From NCBI GenBank assembly GCA_946482165.1, contig CAMLQS010000003.1:1-49173 (forward strand): a stretch of DNA of 49,173 nucleotides, given 5' to 3'. The DNA comes from an uncultured Verrucomicrobiota bacterium (lineage in GTDB: Bacteria; Verrucomicrobiota; Verrucomicrobiae; Opitutales; Opitutaceae). Positions 7,791 through 15,784 of this stretch are shown in pieces; the stretch's first letter is position 1; each line of letters opens with the position of its first letter. The position numbers and the translations under genes were made by a program. The notes under the pieces are model-generated. The model saw only the letters and a list, made by a program, of their open reading frames with translations, made no database searches and was not told the DNA's origin.

Positions 7791-9914
7791 TCAGGCGCGC
7801 TTCACGTCGCGGATGGGATACTGCGTGACGGTGACGCCTTTGTTGCCGCGGCCGCCGACGGTGAGCTCGCTGAGGTCGAAAATGAACTCCTTCACGCGCG
7901 CCGTGCAGCGGCCGCTGAGGTAGATCGTCAACGCCTTGGGCAGGCTCTCGGGGTTCTTCGTCTCGTCGAAGAAGACGAGTTTCGAGCCCTCGCTGGCGGC
8001 GAGGTTGTAGACTTTTTCGCGCGTCATGCCGCCGAGCTGGAAGCGCTTGGCGAAGGCTTTGCCGCTCTCCTTGTCCTGGTAGACGATGGTGTAGAAGCGG
8101 TCGTCGCCGTCCTTCGGCACGACGTGGAGGTGCTCGATGTTTTTGCCGACGAAAACCTTGTCCGCGACGCGAACGAGCTTGCAGGTGGCGTCTTGCATGA
8201 ACGCGACCACGTCGTCGAGAGGGGTGACATCCTGCACGAACTCGAAGTCGTCCTTGCGGGTATTGAGCGCGATGAAGCCCTCGGTCTTGTTGACGTAGAG
8301 CTTCTGGTTGGCGGTGACGACGCTGGCGGCGCTGATCTGCTCGATCTCGTCGCTCTGGGTGCGGCGTTTCACGCCCTTTCCGAACTTTTCCTGGAGGCGC
8401 TCGAACCAGGCGATGGCGTAGTCGGTGAGGTGGGCGAGATCGTGCTTCACCTGCTTCATCTCCTTTTCGAGCGCCTGGATGGCTTCGTCGGCCTTGAAGC
8501 GGTTGTAGGCGGAGATGCGCTTGATGCGGATTTCGGTGAGGCGGACGAGGTCGTCGTGCGTCACCTCGCGGCGGAGTTTTTTGACGTGGGGCTTCAGGCC
8601 CTCGGAAATCTCCTCGAGAACGGCTTCCCAGGTCTTGGCGCCCTCGATGCGGCGGTAGACTTTTTCCTCGATGAAGATGCGCTCGAGGGAGTCGGCGTGC
8701 CACTGGTCGTTGAGTTCGCCGAGGCGGATCTCAAGCTCCTGGCCGAGGAGGGTCTTGGAGCGGTCGACGGAGCGTCGCAGGATTTCGGATACGCCCATGA
8801 AGGACGGCTTGTCGTCGATGATGACGCAGGCGGCGGGGGAAATCGTGACCTCGCAGTCGGTGAAGACGTAGAGCTGGTCGATGAACTTGTCGGGGTCGGC
8901 GGTGGAGCTGAGCTCGACGAGGATCTCGACCGACTCGGAGGTCATGTCCTCGATGCGCTTCACCTTGAGTTTCCCCTTGGCGATGGCGCTTTCGATGGAC
9001 GACTTGAGCGATTCGGTGGTGGTGCCGAAGGGCAGCTCGGTGATGGCGAACTGGGAGCGGCTGCGTTGTTCGATCTTGGCGCGGACCTTCACTTTGGCGC
9101 CGCGTTCGCCGTCGTTGTAGTTGGAGAAGTCGGCGATGCCGCCGGAGGGGAAGTCGGGGCGGATGCGGAAGGTTTTCCCCTGGAGATGATTGATCGCGGC
9201 GCGGCAGAGGTCGTTGAAGTTGTGCGGCAGGATCTTGGTCGTGAGACCGACGGCGATGCCCTCGCAGCCCTCGAGAAGGGTGATCGGAAACTTGGCGGGG
9301 AGCGTGATGGGCTCCTGGGATCGACCGTCGTAGGATTTTTGCCAGAGGGTGGTCTTCGGGTTGAAGAGCACCTCGCGGGCAAAGGGCGTGAGGCGGCACT
9401 CGATGTAGCGTGGCGCGGCGGCGTCGTCGCCGGTGAGGGTGTTGCCGTAGTTGCCCTGTGGGTCGATCAACCAGCCGCGCTGGCCCATGCCGACGAGGGC
9501 GGCGCCGATGGAGGCGTCGCCGTGCGGGTGGAAGGCCATGGTGGCGCCGACGATGTTGGCGACCTTGTGGAAACGGCCGTCGTCCTTGTCCCAAAGCGTG
9601 TGGAGGATGCGGCGCTGGACGGGTTTTAGGCCATCGTCGAGGTGGGGGACGGCGCGGTCGAGGATGACGTAGCTGGCGTAGTCGAGGAACCAGTTGCGAT
9701 AACTGTGTGCGAGCGGGGCGGCGTCGTTGTTTTGCGGGGCGACGGGCACTGCGGCCTCGGCGGCGGGGAGGGAGGTTTCGGACGGCTGAGGGCTGAGACC
9801 TGAAACCTGAGAATCGGGCGTGGGCGCGGCGGCGGGGGCGGAGCCTTCGGGCGCGGGCTGGCCGGAGAGGGGGAGTTCGGGTTGGTCGTCGGAAGGATGT
9901 TTGCCTTTGGACAT
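7791..9914 (-). CDS. parC: Type IIA topoisomerase A subunit (ParC-like)
   Basis: The DNA-cleaving A subunit of a type IIA topoisomerase, 707 residues. After a low-complexity, Pro/Ala-rich N-terminal extension (about residues 1-65) the breakage-reunion domain begins at SYRNWFLDYASYVILDRAVP. The active-site tyrosine is Y170 in AAPRYIECRL, and the quinolone-region motif HPHGDAS is at 129-135. The C-terminal part is short and lacks the six repeated GyrA-box blades, which favours a ParC-like enzyme over GyrA. No ParE/GyrB partner gene is in the window. Part of the N-terminal extension is encoded by a repeated DNA motif also found near feoA. The start is an ATG; a shorter start closer to the domain is possible. 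The subtype call (ParC versus GyrA) is less certain than the family. Confidence 0.9.
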   Translation of the reverse strand: MSKGKHPSDDQPELPLSGQPAPEGSAPAAAPTPDSQVSGLSPQPSETSLPAAEAAVPVAPQNNDAAPLAHSYRNWFLDYASYVILDRAVPHLDDGLKPVQRRILHTLWDKDDGRFHKVANIVGATMAFHPHGDASIGAALVGMGQRGWLIDPQGNYGNTLTGDDAAAPRYIECRLTPFAREVLFNPKTTLWQKSYDGRSQEPITLPAKFPITLLEGCEGIAVGLTTKILPHNFNDLCRAAINHLQGKTFRIRPDFPSGGIADFSNYNDGERGAKVKVRAKIEQRSRSQFAITELPFGTTTESLKSSIESAIAKGKLKVKRIEDMTSESVEILVELSSTADPDKFIDQLYVFTDCEVTISPAACVIIDDKPSFMGVSEILRRSVDRSKTLLGQELEIRLGELNDQWHADSLERIFIEEKVYRRIEGAKTWEAVLEEISEGLKPHVKKLRREVTHDDLVRLTEIRIKRISAYNRFKADEAIQALEKEMKQVKHDLAHLTDYAIAWFERLQEKFGKGVKRRTQSDEIEQISAASVVTANQKLYVNKTEGFIALNTRKDDFEFVQDVTPLDDVVAFMQDATCKLVRVADKVFVGKNIEHLHVVPKDGDDRFYTIVYQDKESGKAFAKRFQLGGMTREKVYNLAASEGSKLVFFDETKNPESLPKALTIYLSGRCTARVKEFIFDLSELTVGGRGNKGVTVTQYPIRDVKRA

Positions 9915-10026
9915 CGAGAAAAGGGAAGGGCCGGGTGGCGGCGGTTGTGGAACGCGTGAAGTTGGGAGGGGAAAGGGACCAAGACGCGGGGCGCGTCAAC
10001 CGCGCGCTTACGATGCGTCGCCAAAC

Positions 10027-10051
10027 CCAATGTTCGTAATACGAACATTGG
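10027..10051. repeat. 25-bp perfect palindrome, copy 2
   Basis: Identical to the palindrome at 3748-3772 (arms CCAATGTTCGTA and TACGAACATTGG around an A). It lies in the 215-bp interval between the divergent parC-like and ACT-domain genes, 79 bp upstream of the ACT start and 112 bp upstream of the topoisomerase start, so it could affect either promoter. Confidence 0.85.
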
Positions 10052-10129
10052 TGCGGGCCGTGCGGGGCGCGACGGCGGGGCGGAAGTTTGTTTGCCGCAG
10101 GCAATGAACCGGGCGAGCTTGGCGAAGCT

Positions 10130-10666
10130 ATGACGACTACCCTGGTGCTTACCCTCATCGGACATGATCAACCCGGCCTTGTGCGCGTGGTGGCGGCGAC
10201 CATCGCCGAACACGGCGGCAACTGGCTGGAAAGCCGTATGTGCCGGCTGGGCGGGGAGTTTGCCGGCATCGTGCGCCTCGAGATCGATCCGGCGCGCGCG
10301 GACGGGCTGGCGACGGCGCTGCGCGGGCTCTCGGGTTTGCGCGTCGACGTGACGCGCGAGAGCGCAGGGGCCGGCGCCGCCGCGAGCGAGGGCGGCGTGC
10401 CGGCACGGCTGGCGGCGCTGGATCTGGTGGGCTCGGACCGGCCGGGCATCCTGCGCGAGGTGTCGGGCGTGCTGGCGGCGCACGGGCTCAACGTCGAGGA
10501 CCTTGCCAGCGAGCGCGTCGAGGCGCCGATGGGCGGGGGAAAGATTTTCCAACTGCGCGCGGTCACGAGCGTGCCGGCCGGCGTGGAGCTGGCCAAGGTG
10601 CGCGCCGACCTTGAAAAGATCGCGGTCGACCTGATGGTCGAGCTGAAGCTCGAGGCGAAGAAGTAG
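10130..10666 (+). CDS. Double ACT-domain protein (GcvR-like)
   Basis: A 178-residue cytosolic protein made of two ACT domains. The first begins LVLTLIGHDQPGLVRVVAATIAEHGGNW (about residues 4-31). The second begins LAALDLVGSDRPGILREVSGVLAAHGLNVEDL (about 101-132). Each shows the ACT hallmark of a strand, a (D/H)xPG turn and a helix. Tandem ACT proteins of this size resemble GcvR, the glycine-cleavage repressor accessory protein, and related amino-acid-sensing regulators. The ligand and partner cannot be inferred here, since no gcv genes are nearby. The ATG at 10130 is the first that precedes the domain; an in-frame TTG upstream would add 14 unrelated residues. Confidence 0.85.
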   Translation: MTTTLVLTLIGHDQPGLVRVVAATIAEHGGNWLESRMCRLGGEFAGIVRLEIDPARADGLATALRGLSGLRVDVTRESAGAGAAASEGGVPARLAALDLVGSDRPGILREVSGVLAAHGLNVEDLASERVEAPMGGGKIFQLRAVTSVPAGVELAKVRADLEKIAVDLMVELKLEAKK

Positions 10667-10680
10667 GCGCAGAGATCTTT

Positions 10681-10775
10681 AACGCAGAGGCGCAGAGACG
10701 CGGAGAAGATGCAGGAGAAGATGCAGGAGAAAGGCCCCGCTTGCCCAGTCCTCCGCGCCTCCGCGGCTCTGCGTT
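10681..10775. repeat. Long inverted repeat of the ACGCAGAG type
   Basis: The left arm 10681-10705 starts AACGCAGAGGCGCAGAG. The right arm 10751-10775 ends CCGCGGCTCTGCGTT. They are complementary at about 22 of 25 positions. The loop contains a short direct repeat of GATGCAGGAGAA. The element fills the gap between the convergent ACT and argJ genes and may act as a terminator for both. Similar GCAGAG-rich inverted repeats are common dispersed elements in several phyla (general knowledge). Confidence 0.8.
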
Positions 10776-10780
10776 GAAAT

Positions 10781-12097
10781 TCAGCTCCGGTAGTCGGCGT
10801 TCTCGCTCACGTATTCATGGGTGAGGTCGCCGCCGAAGACCGTGGCCGAGGCGGGGCCGGCGTTGAGCTCGACCTCGATCTCCACGCAACGTTCATGCGG
10901 CGGGAAATCCACCGGCGGGGCGAAGCCGCCGTCGGCGGTGGGCTTGCTCTGGTAGAGCTCGGCCGACTTCAGGTGGGCGACGAGCGCGGCCTCCTTGTCG
11001 TAGTTCAGGCGGAAGGCGCCGTCGGCGAAGATCTCCTGGCCGCCGATGCGGGCGCGCAGGCGCGAGAGATCAAGCGCGAGACCGGCCGCGCCGACGTGTT
11101 TGCCGATGGCTTGGACGAGGCGGCCGACGTTGGGGTCGTTGCCGGCCATGGCGCATTTGAAGAGCGGGGCGTTGACGATGGCCTTGCCAAGCGAAACGGC
11201 GGTGGCGGCGTCGGGAGCGCCGGAGACCTGCACGCGCAATACGTGGCGCACACCCTCGCCGTTACGGACGACGTCCTCGGCGAGATCCGAGCAGACGGCG
11301 CGCAGCGCAGCCTCGAAGGCGGCGAGGTCGGGGCAGGGGACTTTTCCCGAGGAGATCGCGACGACGGTGTCGGACGTGGAGGTGTCGCTGTCGATCGAGA
11401 TGCGGTTAAACGTCTCGCCGGCGACGCGGGAGAGGATGGCGCGGAGCTGGTCGCGCGGCACGGCCAGGTCGGTCAGGACGTAGACCAGCATCGTGGCGAG
11501 GTTGGGCTCGATCATGCCGGCGCCCTTGGCGATGCCGACGACGCGGCCGGCGCCGACCGAGGCGTAGCGAATCTTCGGATACAGATCGGTCGTCACGATG
11601 CCCTCGGCGGCGGGCAGGATGGAGCCGGCGGCGAGGGCGGACGCGGCCTTGGGCAGGTTTTCGACCATGGCCTCGACCGGCAGGCCCCAGCCGATGACGC
11701 CGGTGGAGCAGGGCAGGATCTCGGTCGGTGCGAGGCCGAGGAGTTTGCCGGCGGCGGCGCAGACGGCCTCGCTGGCCTCGACGCCGCCGGGGGCGCAGAC
11801 GTTGGAAATCTTGTTGTTGATCAGGATGGCGCCGAGCTTCGGTTCCGCCAGGCGTTTGCGGCCGACGATGACGGGCGCGCCGGGGAACGCGTTTTTGGTA
11901 AAGACCGCGGCGAAGTCGGGCGTGGGGGCGTCGAGAGCGATGAGCGTCAGCGTCATCTTGGACGGCTTGGGCGCCTCTTTCGGCACAAAGTCGAAGCGCG
12001 CGGTGCCGACGCGGAAGCCCTGCGGGAGGGCGGCCTGGGCGGCGAGCCAGGCGCGGTGAGCGTCGCGGGAGGAGAAGGTGTTCTGGGTGCTGGGCAC
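10781..12097 (-). CDS. argJ: Glutamate N-acetyltransferase ArgJ
   Basis: ArgJ transfers the acetyl group of N-acetylornithine to glutamate, recycling acetyl in arginine biosynthesis; bifunctional forms also use acetyl-CoA. The 438-residue product is full length (typical 390-440). It shows the oxyanion-hole motif STGVIG (131-136) and the autocleavage site KGAGMIEPNLATML, in which Thr202 becomes the N-terminal nucleophile of the beta chain. The family C-terminus is present as THEYVSENADYRS. The enzyme self-cleaves into alpha and beta subunits. It is divergent from argB across 137 bp. Mono- versus bifunctionality cannot be decided from the sequence. No argA-like gene is in the window. Confidence 0.97.
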   Translation of the reverse strand: MPSTQNTFSSRDAHRAWLAAQAALPQGFRVGTARFDFVPKEAPKPSKMTLTLIALDAPTPDFAAVFTKNAFPGAPVIVGRKRLAEPKLGAILINNKISNVCAPGGVEASEAVCAAAGKLLGLAPTEILPCSTGVIGWGLPVEAMVENLPKAASALAAGSILPAAEGIVTTDLYPKIRYASVGAGRVVGIAKGAGMIEPNLATMLVYVLTDLAVPRDQLRAILSRVAGETFNRISIDSDTSTSDTVVAISSGKVPCPDLAAFEAALRAVCSDLAEDVVRNGEGVRHVLRVQVSGAPDAATAVSLGKAIVNAPLFKCAMAGNDPNVGRLVQAIGKHVGAAGLALDLSRLRARIGGQEIFADGAFRLNYDKEAALVAHLKSAELYQSKPTADGGFAPPVDFPPHERCVEIEVELNAGPASATVFGGDLTHEYVSENADYRS

Positions 12098-12171
12098 GGC
12101 GCGATAAACAAGGCCCGGGGCCGCGAAGTGAAGGGGAAATTCCGGCCCGCGAATCCGGAGTAACCGTCATG

Positions 12172-12191
12172 TTTCCAGATTGTGATGGAAA
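12172..12191. promoter_or_regulatory. Inverted repeat in the argJ-argB divergent interval
   Basis: TTTCCA - 8 bp - TGGAAA lies roughly midway between the divergent argJ and argB start codons. Its position would suit an operator controlling both arginine genes. It does not match the well-known ArgR box, so the regulator is unknown. Confidence 0.35.
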
Positions 12192-12234
12192 ACCCGGCGC
12201 GCGGTGATTTACCCGACGGGTCCAGCCCACTTTA

Positions 12235-13119
12235 ATGAACGTTTCCGAAATCACCGCCAAGGCGAAGGTTCTTCTCGAGGCCCTGCCTTACATTCAGGAT
12301 TTTCGCGGGTCCACTTTCGTCGTGAAATACGGCGGCAGCTTCATGGATGATCCCGATCCGGCGGTCCGGAATCGCGTCGCCTACGACATCGCCTTCCTCG
12401 CCGCCTGCGGGATCAACGTCGTCGTCGTCCACGGCGGCGGCAAGGCCATCACCAAGGCGATGGAGCAGTCCGGCCTGAAGTCGCAATTCGCGCCCAACGG
12501 CATGCGCATCACCGACGAGGCTACGGTCGGCATCGTGAAGAAGACGCTCGACGAGATCGTGAACAAGGACGTCTGCGCGGCCATCTCGCTCGCCCGCGCC
12601 AAGCCCAAGGGCCTCGCCGGCGACACCGTGCTGGTGTGCGAGAAACTCACGGTCGACGACAACGGCGCGCCGGTCGATCTCGGCTACGTGGGCGAGGTCG
12701 TCGAGGTGAAGGTGAAGCTCATCAAAAAGGAGATCGCCGAGGGCATGGTGCCGGTGATCTCGCCCGTGGCCGAGGGTCGCGACGGCAAGCCTTACAACGT
12801 CAACGCCGACCTCGTCGCCAGCCGGGTGGCCGCCGCCCTGCGCGCGCGCCGGCTCGTGTTCATGAGCGACGTCCCCGGCCTGCTCGCCAACCCGCCCGAC
12901 GCGGACTCGCTCATCTCCACGCTCAAGAGCTCCCAGGTGGACGAGCTGAAGAAGCGCGGCGTGATCGACAAGGGCATGCGCCCGAAAGTCATGAGCGCCG
13001 TGCGCGCGCTCCAGGAGGGCGTGCAACGCGTCCACTTCATCGACGGCCGCCTGCCGCACTCGCTGCTGCTTGAGATCTTCACCGACAAGGGCATCGGCAC
13101 CGAGATCGTGCAGGGCTGA
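12235..13119 (+). CDS. argB: Acetylglutamate kinase ArgB
   Basis: ArgB phosphorylates N-acetylglutamate with ATP, the second step of arginine biosynthesis. The 294-residue protein is of typical length. It has the amino-acid-kinase nucleotide motif KYGGS (31-35), the substrate loop HGGGK (66-70), a NADLVAS segment and the late MSDVPGLL strand. The N-terminal helix ([18 protein letters not shown]) resembles that of the arginine-inhibited hexameric class, so feedback inhibition by arginine is likely (inference). It heads the plus-strand argB-argD pair and is divergent from argJ. The ATG start is well supported because the family N-terminus begins there. Confidence 0.97.
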   Translation: MNVSEITAKAKVLLEALPYIQDFRGSTFVVKYGGSFMDDPDPAVRNRVAYDIAFLAACGINVVVVHGGGKAITKAMEQSGLKSQFAPNGMRITDEATVGIVKKTLDEIVNKDVCAAISLARAKPKGLAGDTVLVCEKLTVDDNGAPVDLGYVGEVVEVKVKLIKKEIAEGMVPVISPVAEGRDGKPYNVNADLVASRVAAALRARRLVFMSDVPGLLANPPDADSLISTLKSSQVDELKKRGVIDKGMRPKVMSAVRALQEGVQRVHFIDGRLPHSLLLEIFTDKGIGTEIVQG

Positions 13120-13157
13120 GGGAGCCCCTTTCCGAAAAACGAAAAACTGTTCGACGG

Positions 13158-13186
13158 ACGGCGGCTCGCAAACGCGGGGCCGCCGT
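13158..13186 (+). terminator. Hairpin between argB and argD
   Basis: ACGGCGGC and GCCGCCGT form an 8-bp perfect stem with a 13-nt loop in the 99-bp argB-argD gap. The tail is only weakly T-rich (TTCTCATTT), so it may attenuate rather than fully terminate transcription into argD. Confidence 0.4.
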
Positions 13187-13218
13187 TCTCATTTCAGCGA
13201 CATCACTTTCCTCCATCC

Positions 13219-14442
13219 ATGAGCCAGACCCAGATCACCCAGACCGCCACCGAGGCCGCGTATGACACGTATGTTCTGCGCAACTACGGCCGTCCCGCCA
13301 TCACGCTGGCGCGCGGCGAGGGCTGCCGCGTGTGGGACGACTCGGGCAAGCGCTACCTCGATTTCGCGTCGGGCATCGCGGTGAACGCCGTGGGGCACGC
13401 GCATCCGCGCTGGGTGAAGGCCGTCTCCGAGCAGGCCGCCACGCTCGCGCACGTCAGCAACCTCTACCGCAACCCGCTCCAGGGAGAACTCGCCAAGCGG
13501 CTCGTGCAGCTCGCCGGGCCGGGCCGGGTGTTTTTCTGCAACTCGGGCGCCGAGGCGAACGAGGGCCTGCTCAAGCTCGCGCGCCTTCACGGCCTGCGGA
13601 AGACGGGCGAGGAGGGTAAATGCTTCAAGGTCATCGCCGCGAAGAACGCCTTCCACGGTCGCACCTTCGGCGGCATGAGCGCCACCCCGCAGGAAAAGAT
13701 CCAGAAGGGCTTTCGCCCGCTGGTGCCGGGCTTCGCCTTTGGCGAGATCAACGACCTCGCGAGCTTCGAGGCCTTGATCGACGAGCGGACGGCGGCGATC
13801 TTCATCGAGACGATCCAGGGCGAGAGCGGCGTCACGCCGGCCTCGACGGAGTTCCTCCTCGGGCTGCGCGCGCTCTGCAACAAGCACGGACTCCTCCTCA
13901 TGCTCGACGAGGTGCAGTGCGGCGTCGGCCGCACCGGCAAGTTCTACGCCTTCGAGCACGCGGGCGTCCGGCCCGACGCCATCGGCATGGCCAAGGGGCT
14001 CGGCGGCGGCTTTCCGATCGGCGCGATCTGGATCGGCGAGGGCGCGGCGGACCTTTTTCAGCCCGGCATGCATGGCACGACCTTTGGCGGCACGCCGCTG
14101 GGTTGCGCGGCGGCGCTGGCGACGCTCGACATTATCCGCGACGAAAAGCTCTGCGAACGCATCCTGCGCGCGAGCCCGGCCTGGCACGCGGCGCTGGCGA
14201 AGCTGGCGGCGGAGTTCCCGGCGCAGCTCACGGGCGTGCGCGGCGTCGGTTTCATGGTCGGCCTGCAGCTCACGAGCGATCCGGCGCCTTACGTCGCGGC
14301 GCTGCGCGAGGCGGGCATGCTGTGCCCGATCGCGGGCGGCAACGTGATCCGGCTGCTCCCGCCGCTTGTGGCGGGCGAGGCGGAGCTCGCCGAGTCGGTC
14401 GAGATCCTGCGCAAGGTTTTTGCCGCGAAGGCGGCGGCCTAG
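13219..14442 (+). CDS. argD: Acetylornithine aminotransferase ArgD
   Basis: ArgD is a class-III PLP aminotransferase that converts N-acetylglutamate semialdehyde to N-acetylornithine, the fourth step of arginine biosynthesis. The 407 residues match the family. Visible landmarks are the PLP-phosphate loop CNSGAEANE (107-115), the pyridine-contacting Asp230 in LMLDEVQCGVGRTG, the Schiff-base Lys259 in GMAKGLGGGFP, and the TTFGGTPLGCAAALA segment. It lies downstream of argB on the same strand with a hairpin between them. Together with divergent argJ this gives three of the pathway genes; argC, argF, argG and argH are not in the window. Confidence 0.96.
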   Translation: MSQTQITQTATEAAYDTYVLRNYGRPAITLARGEGCRVWDDSGKRYLDFASGIAVNAVGHAHPRWVKAVSEQAATLAHVSNLYRNPLQGELAKRLVQLAGPGRVFFCNSGAEANEGLLKLARLHGLRKTGEEGKCFKVIAAKNAFHGRTFGGMSATPQEKIQKGFRPLVPGFAFGEINDLASFEALIDERTAAIFIETIQGESGVTPASTEFLLGLRALCNKHGLLLMLDEVQCGVGRTGKFYAFEHAGVRPDAIGMAKGLGGGFPIGAIWIGEGAADLFQPGMHGTTFGGTPLGCAAALATLDIIRDEKLCERILRASPAWHAALAKLAAEFPAQLTGVRGVGFMVGLQLTSDPAPYVAALREAGMLCPIAGGNVIRLLPPLVAGEAELAESVEILRKVFAAKAAA

Positions 14443-14448
14443 GGTGAC

Positions 14449-14499
14449 GATGTAGGCCGGACCGGCGGCCTGGCAGCCCGACCAGCGGCCGGGCCTACA
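14449..14499. repeat. Dispersed 51-bp palindromic element, copy 2
   Basis: Starts GATGTAGGCCGG and ends CGGCCGGGCCTACA, homologous to 2084-2134. Here the ends are clearly complementary (TGTAGGCC with GGGCCTACA), giving a hairpin. It occupies almost the whole gap between argD and the DUF3142 gene and may serve as a transcript end. Confidence 0.78.
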
Positions 14500-14515
14500 A
14501 CGAAACGCAGACGAA

Positions 14516-15784
14516 ATGACGACGCGTTGGCCGGCTGTTTTTATGGTGCTGGTTTGCGCCGCCTGCGCCTCGCCCGCCTGGCGGCAGGATGTCTACGTGT
14601 GGCAACGCGCGCCGGGGGAGGAGCTGAGAAGGGCGCTCGAGGAGAGTCGCGATGTCGTCGATGGCATCTATCCGCTGGCGGCGGAGCTGAAGTGGACCGA
14701 GGACGGGCGGGCGGAGGTTTTTCGCACGCCGCTCGACTTCGAGGCGTTGAAGGCGACCGGGAGGGCGGCGGGGCTCGTCATACGCATCGGTCCGTTTGGC
14801 GGGCCTTTCTCGCGGGACGACGAGCGGGCACGGATGCTCGTGAAGCTCGCGCGCGATACCTTGGCATCGGCACGGCAGGCGGGCTTGGAGCCGGCGGAGC
14901 TCCAGATCGATTTCGACTGCGCGGAGCGGACGCTCGCCGGCTATCGCGAGTGGCTGCTGGCGTTGCGCGAGGCGGCGGGCGGGACGCGTCTGGTGTTCAC
15001 CGCGCTGCCGGCCTGGCTTGGGCGGCGCGCGGAGTTCGCGGCTCTGGCGGAGGTCTCGGACGGCTATGTGCTGCAAGTGCATTCGCTGGAGAAACCGAGG
15101 GGCGGTCCGGACGCGCCGTATTCGTTATGTGATTACGACAAGGCGCTCGCCTGGGCGCGGCGGGCGGCGGAGGCGGCGCCGGGGCGGCCGTTTCGCGTGG
15201 CGCTGCCGACCTATGGATACCGGTTGGTCTTCGACGCGGGCGGGGAGTTCGTCGCGCTTTCCGCGGAGGGGCCGGCGCCGCGTCCGGCGGCGGGAGCGCG
15301 GACTCGCGTGGTGAGGAGCGATCCGGCGGAGATGTCGCGGATCGAGCGGGCGCTGGCCGCCGAACCGCCGCCCGGCTGCGAGGGCGTGATCTGGTTCCGG
15401 CTGCCGGTGTCGGGCGACCGGCTGAATTGGGAAATGGCGACGTTTCGCAAAGTGTTGCAGGGCGCGGCGCCGAAGGCGCGGCTGGAGGTGGAGGCGCGTT
15501 GGAGCGAGCGGGGTCTGGCGGAGATCGTGGCGGTGAACCGCGGCGACACCTCGGAGCGGCTGCCGGCGCGGGTGGGGGTGTCCTGGGCGGCGGGCGGACG
15601 GCTGGTCGCTTCGGACGGCCTGGGCGGCTATGAGCCGGTGCGGTGCGGGGGCGAGGCGGCGTTGGCGTTGAAAAACGAGGGCGGGGCGGAAGAGGGATTG
15701 CTCGCGCCGGGAAAAAGCCGCGCCATCGGGTGGCTGAGATTTTCCGATGAAACCATGCTCGAAATCGTCGCGACCGGCGAATAG
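14516..15784 (+). CDS. DUF3142 domain protein, exported
   Basis: A 422-residue protein with a short N-terminal signal (MTTRWPAVFMVLVCAACASP) whose VCAAC could be a lipobox, with Cys17 as the acylated residue. The body looks like a DUF3142 family member: a TIM-barrel-like set of strands including GLVIRIGPFGGP, the signature ELQIDFDC (about residues 127-134), YVLQVHSLEKP, RVALPTYGY and GVIWFRLP. The family's activity is not established, though the strand pattern suggests a glycoside-hydrolase-like fold (inference). It overlaps the next gene by 38 bp, so the two are surely cotranscribed and probably act together at the cell surface. Confidence 0.72.
   Translation: MTTRWPAVFMVLVCAACASPAWRQDVYVWQRAPGEELRRALEESRDVVDGIYPLAAELKWTEDGRAEVFRTPLDFEALKATGRAAGLVIRIGPFGGPFSRDDERARMLVKLARDTLASARQAGLEPAELQIDFDCAERTLAGYREWLLALREAAGGTRLVFTALPAWLGRRAEFAALAEVSDGYVLQVHSLEKPRGGPDAPYSLCDYDKALAWARRAAEAAPGRPFRVALPTYGYRLVFDAGGEFVALSAEGPAPRPAAGARTRVVRSDPAEMSRIERALAAEPPPGCEGVIWFRLPVSGDRLNWEMATFRKVLQGAAPKARLEVEARWSERGLAEIVAVNRGDTSERLPARVGVSWAAGGRLVASDGLGGYEPVRCGGEAALALKNEGGAEEGLLAPGKSRAIGWLRFSDETMLEIVATGE

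Noticed and set aside
6760..8703. 647-residue open frame spanning MuiA copy 2 and the topoisomerase gene
   Set aside because: It crosses two well-supported genes and a terminator, and has shadow-frame composition.
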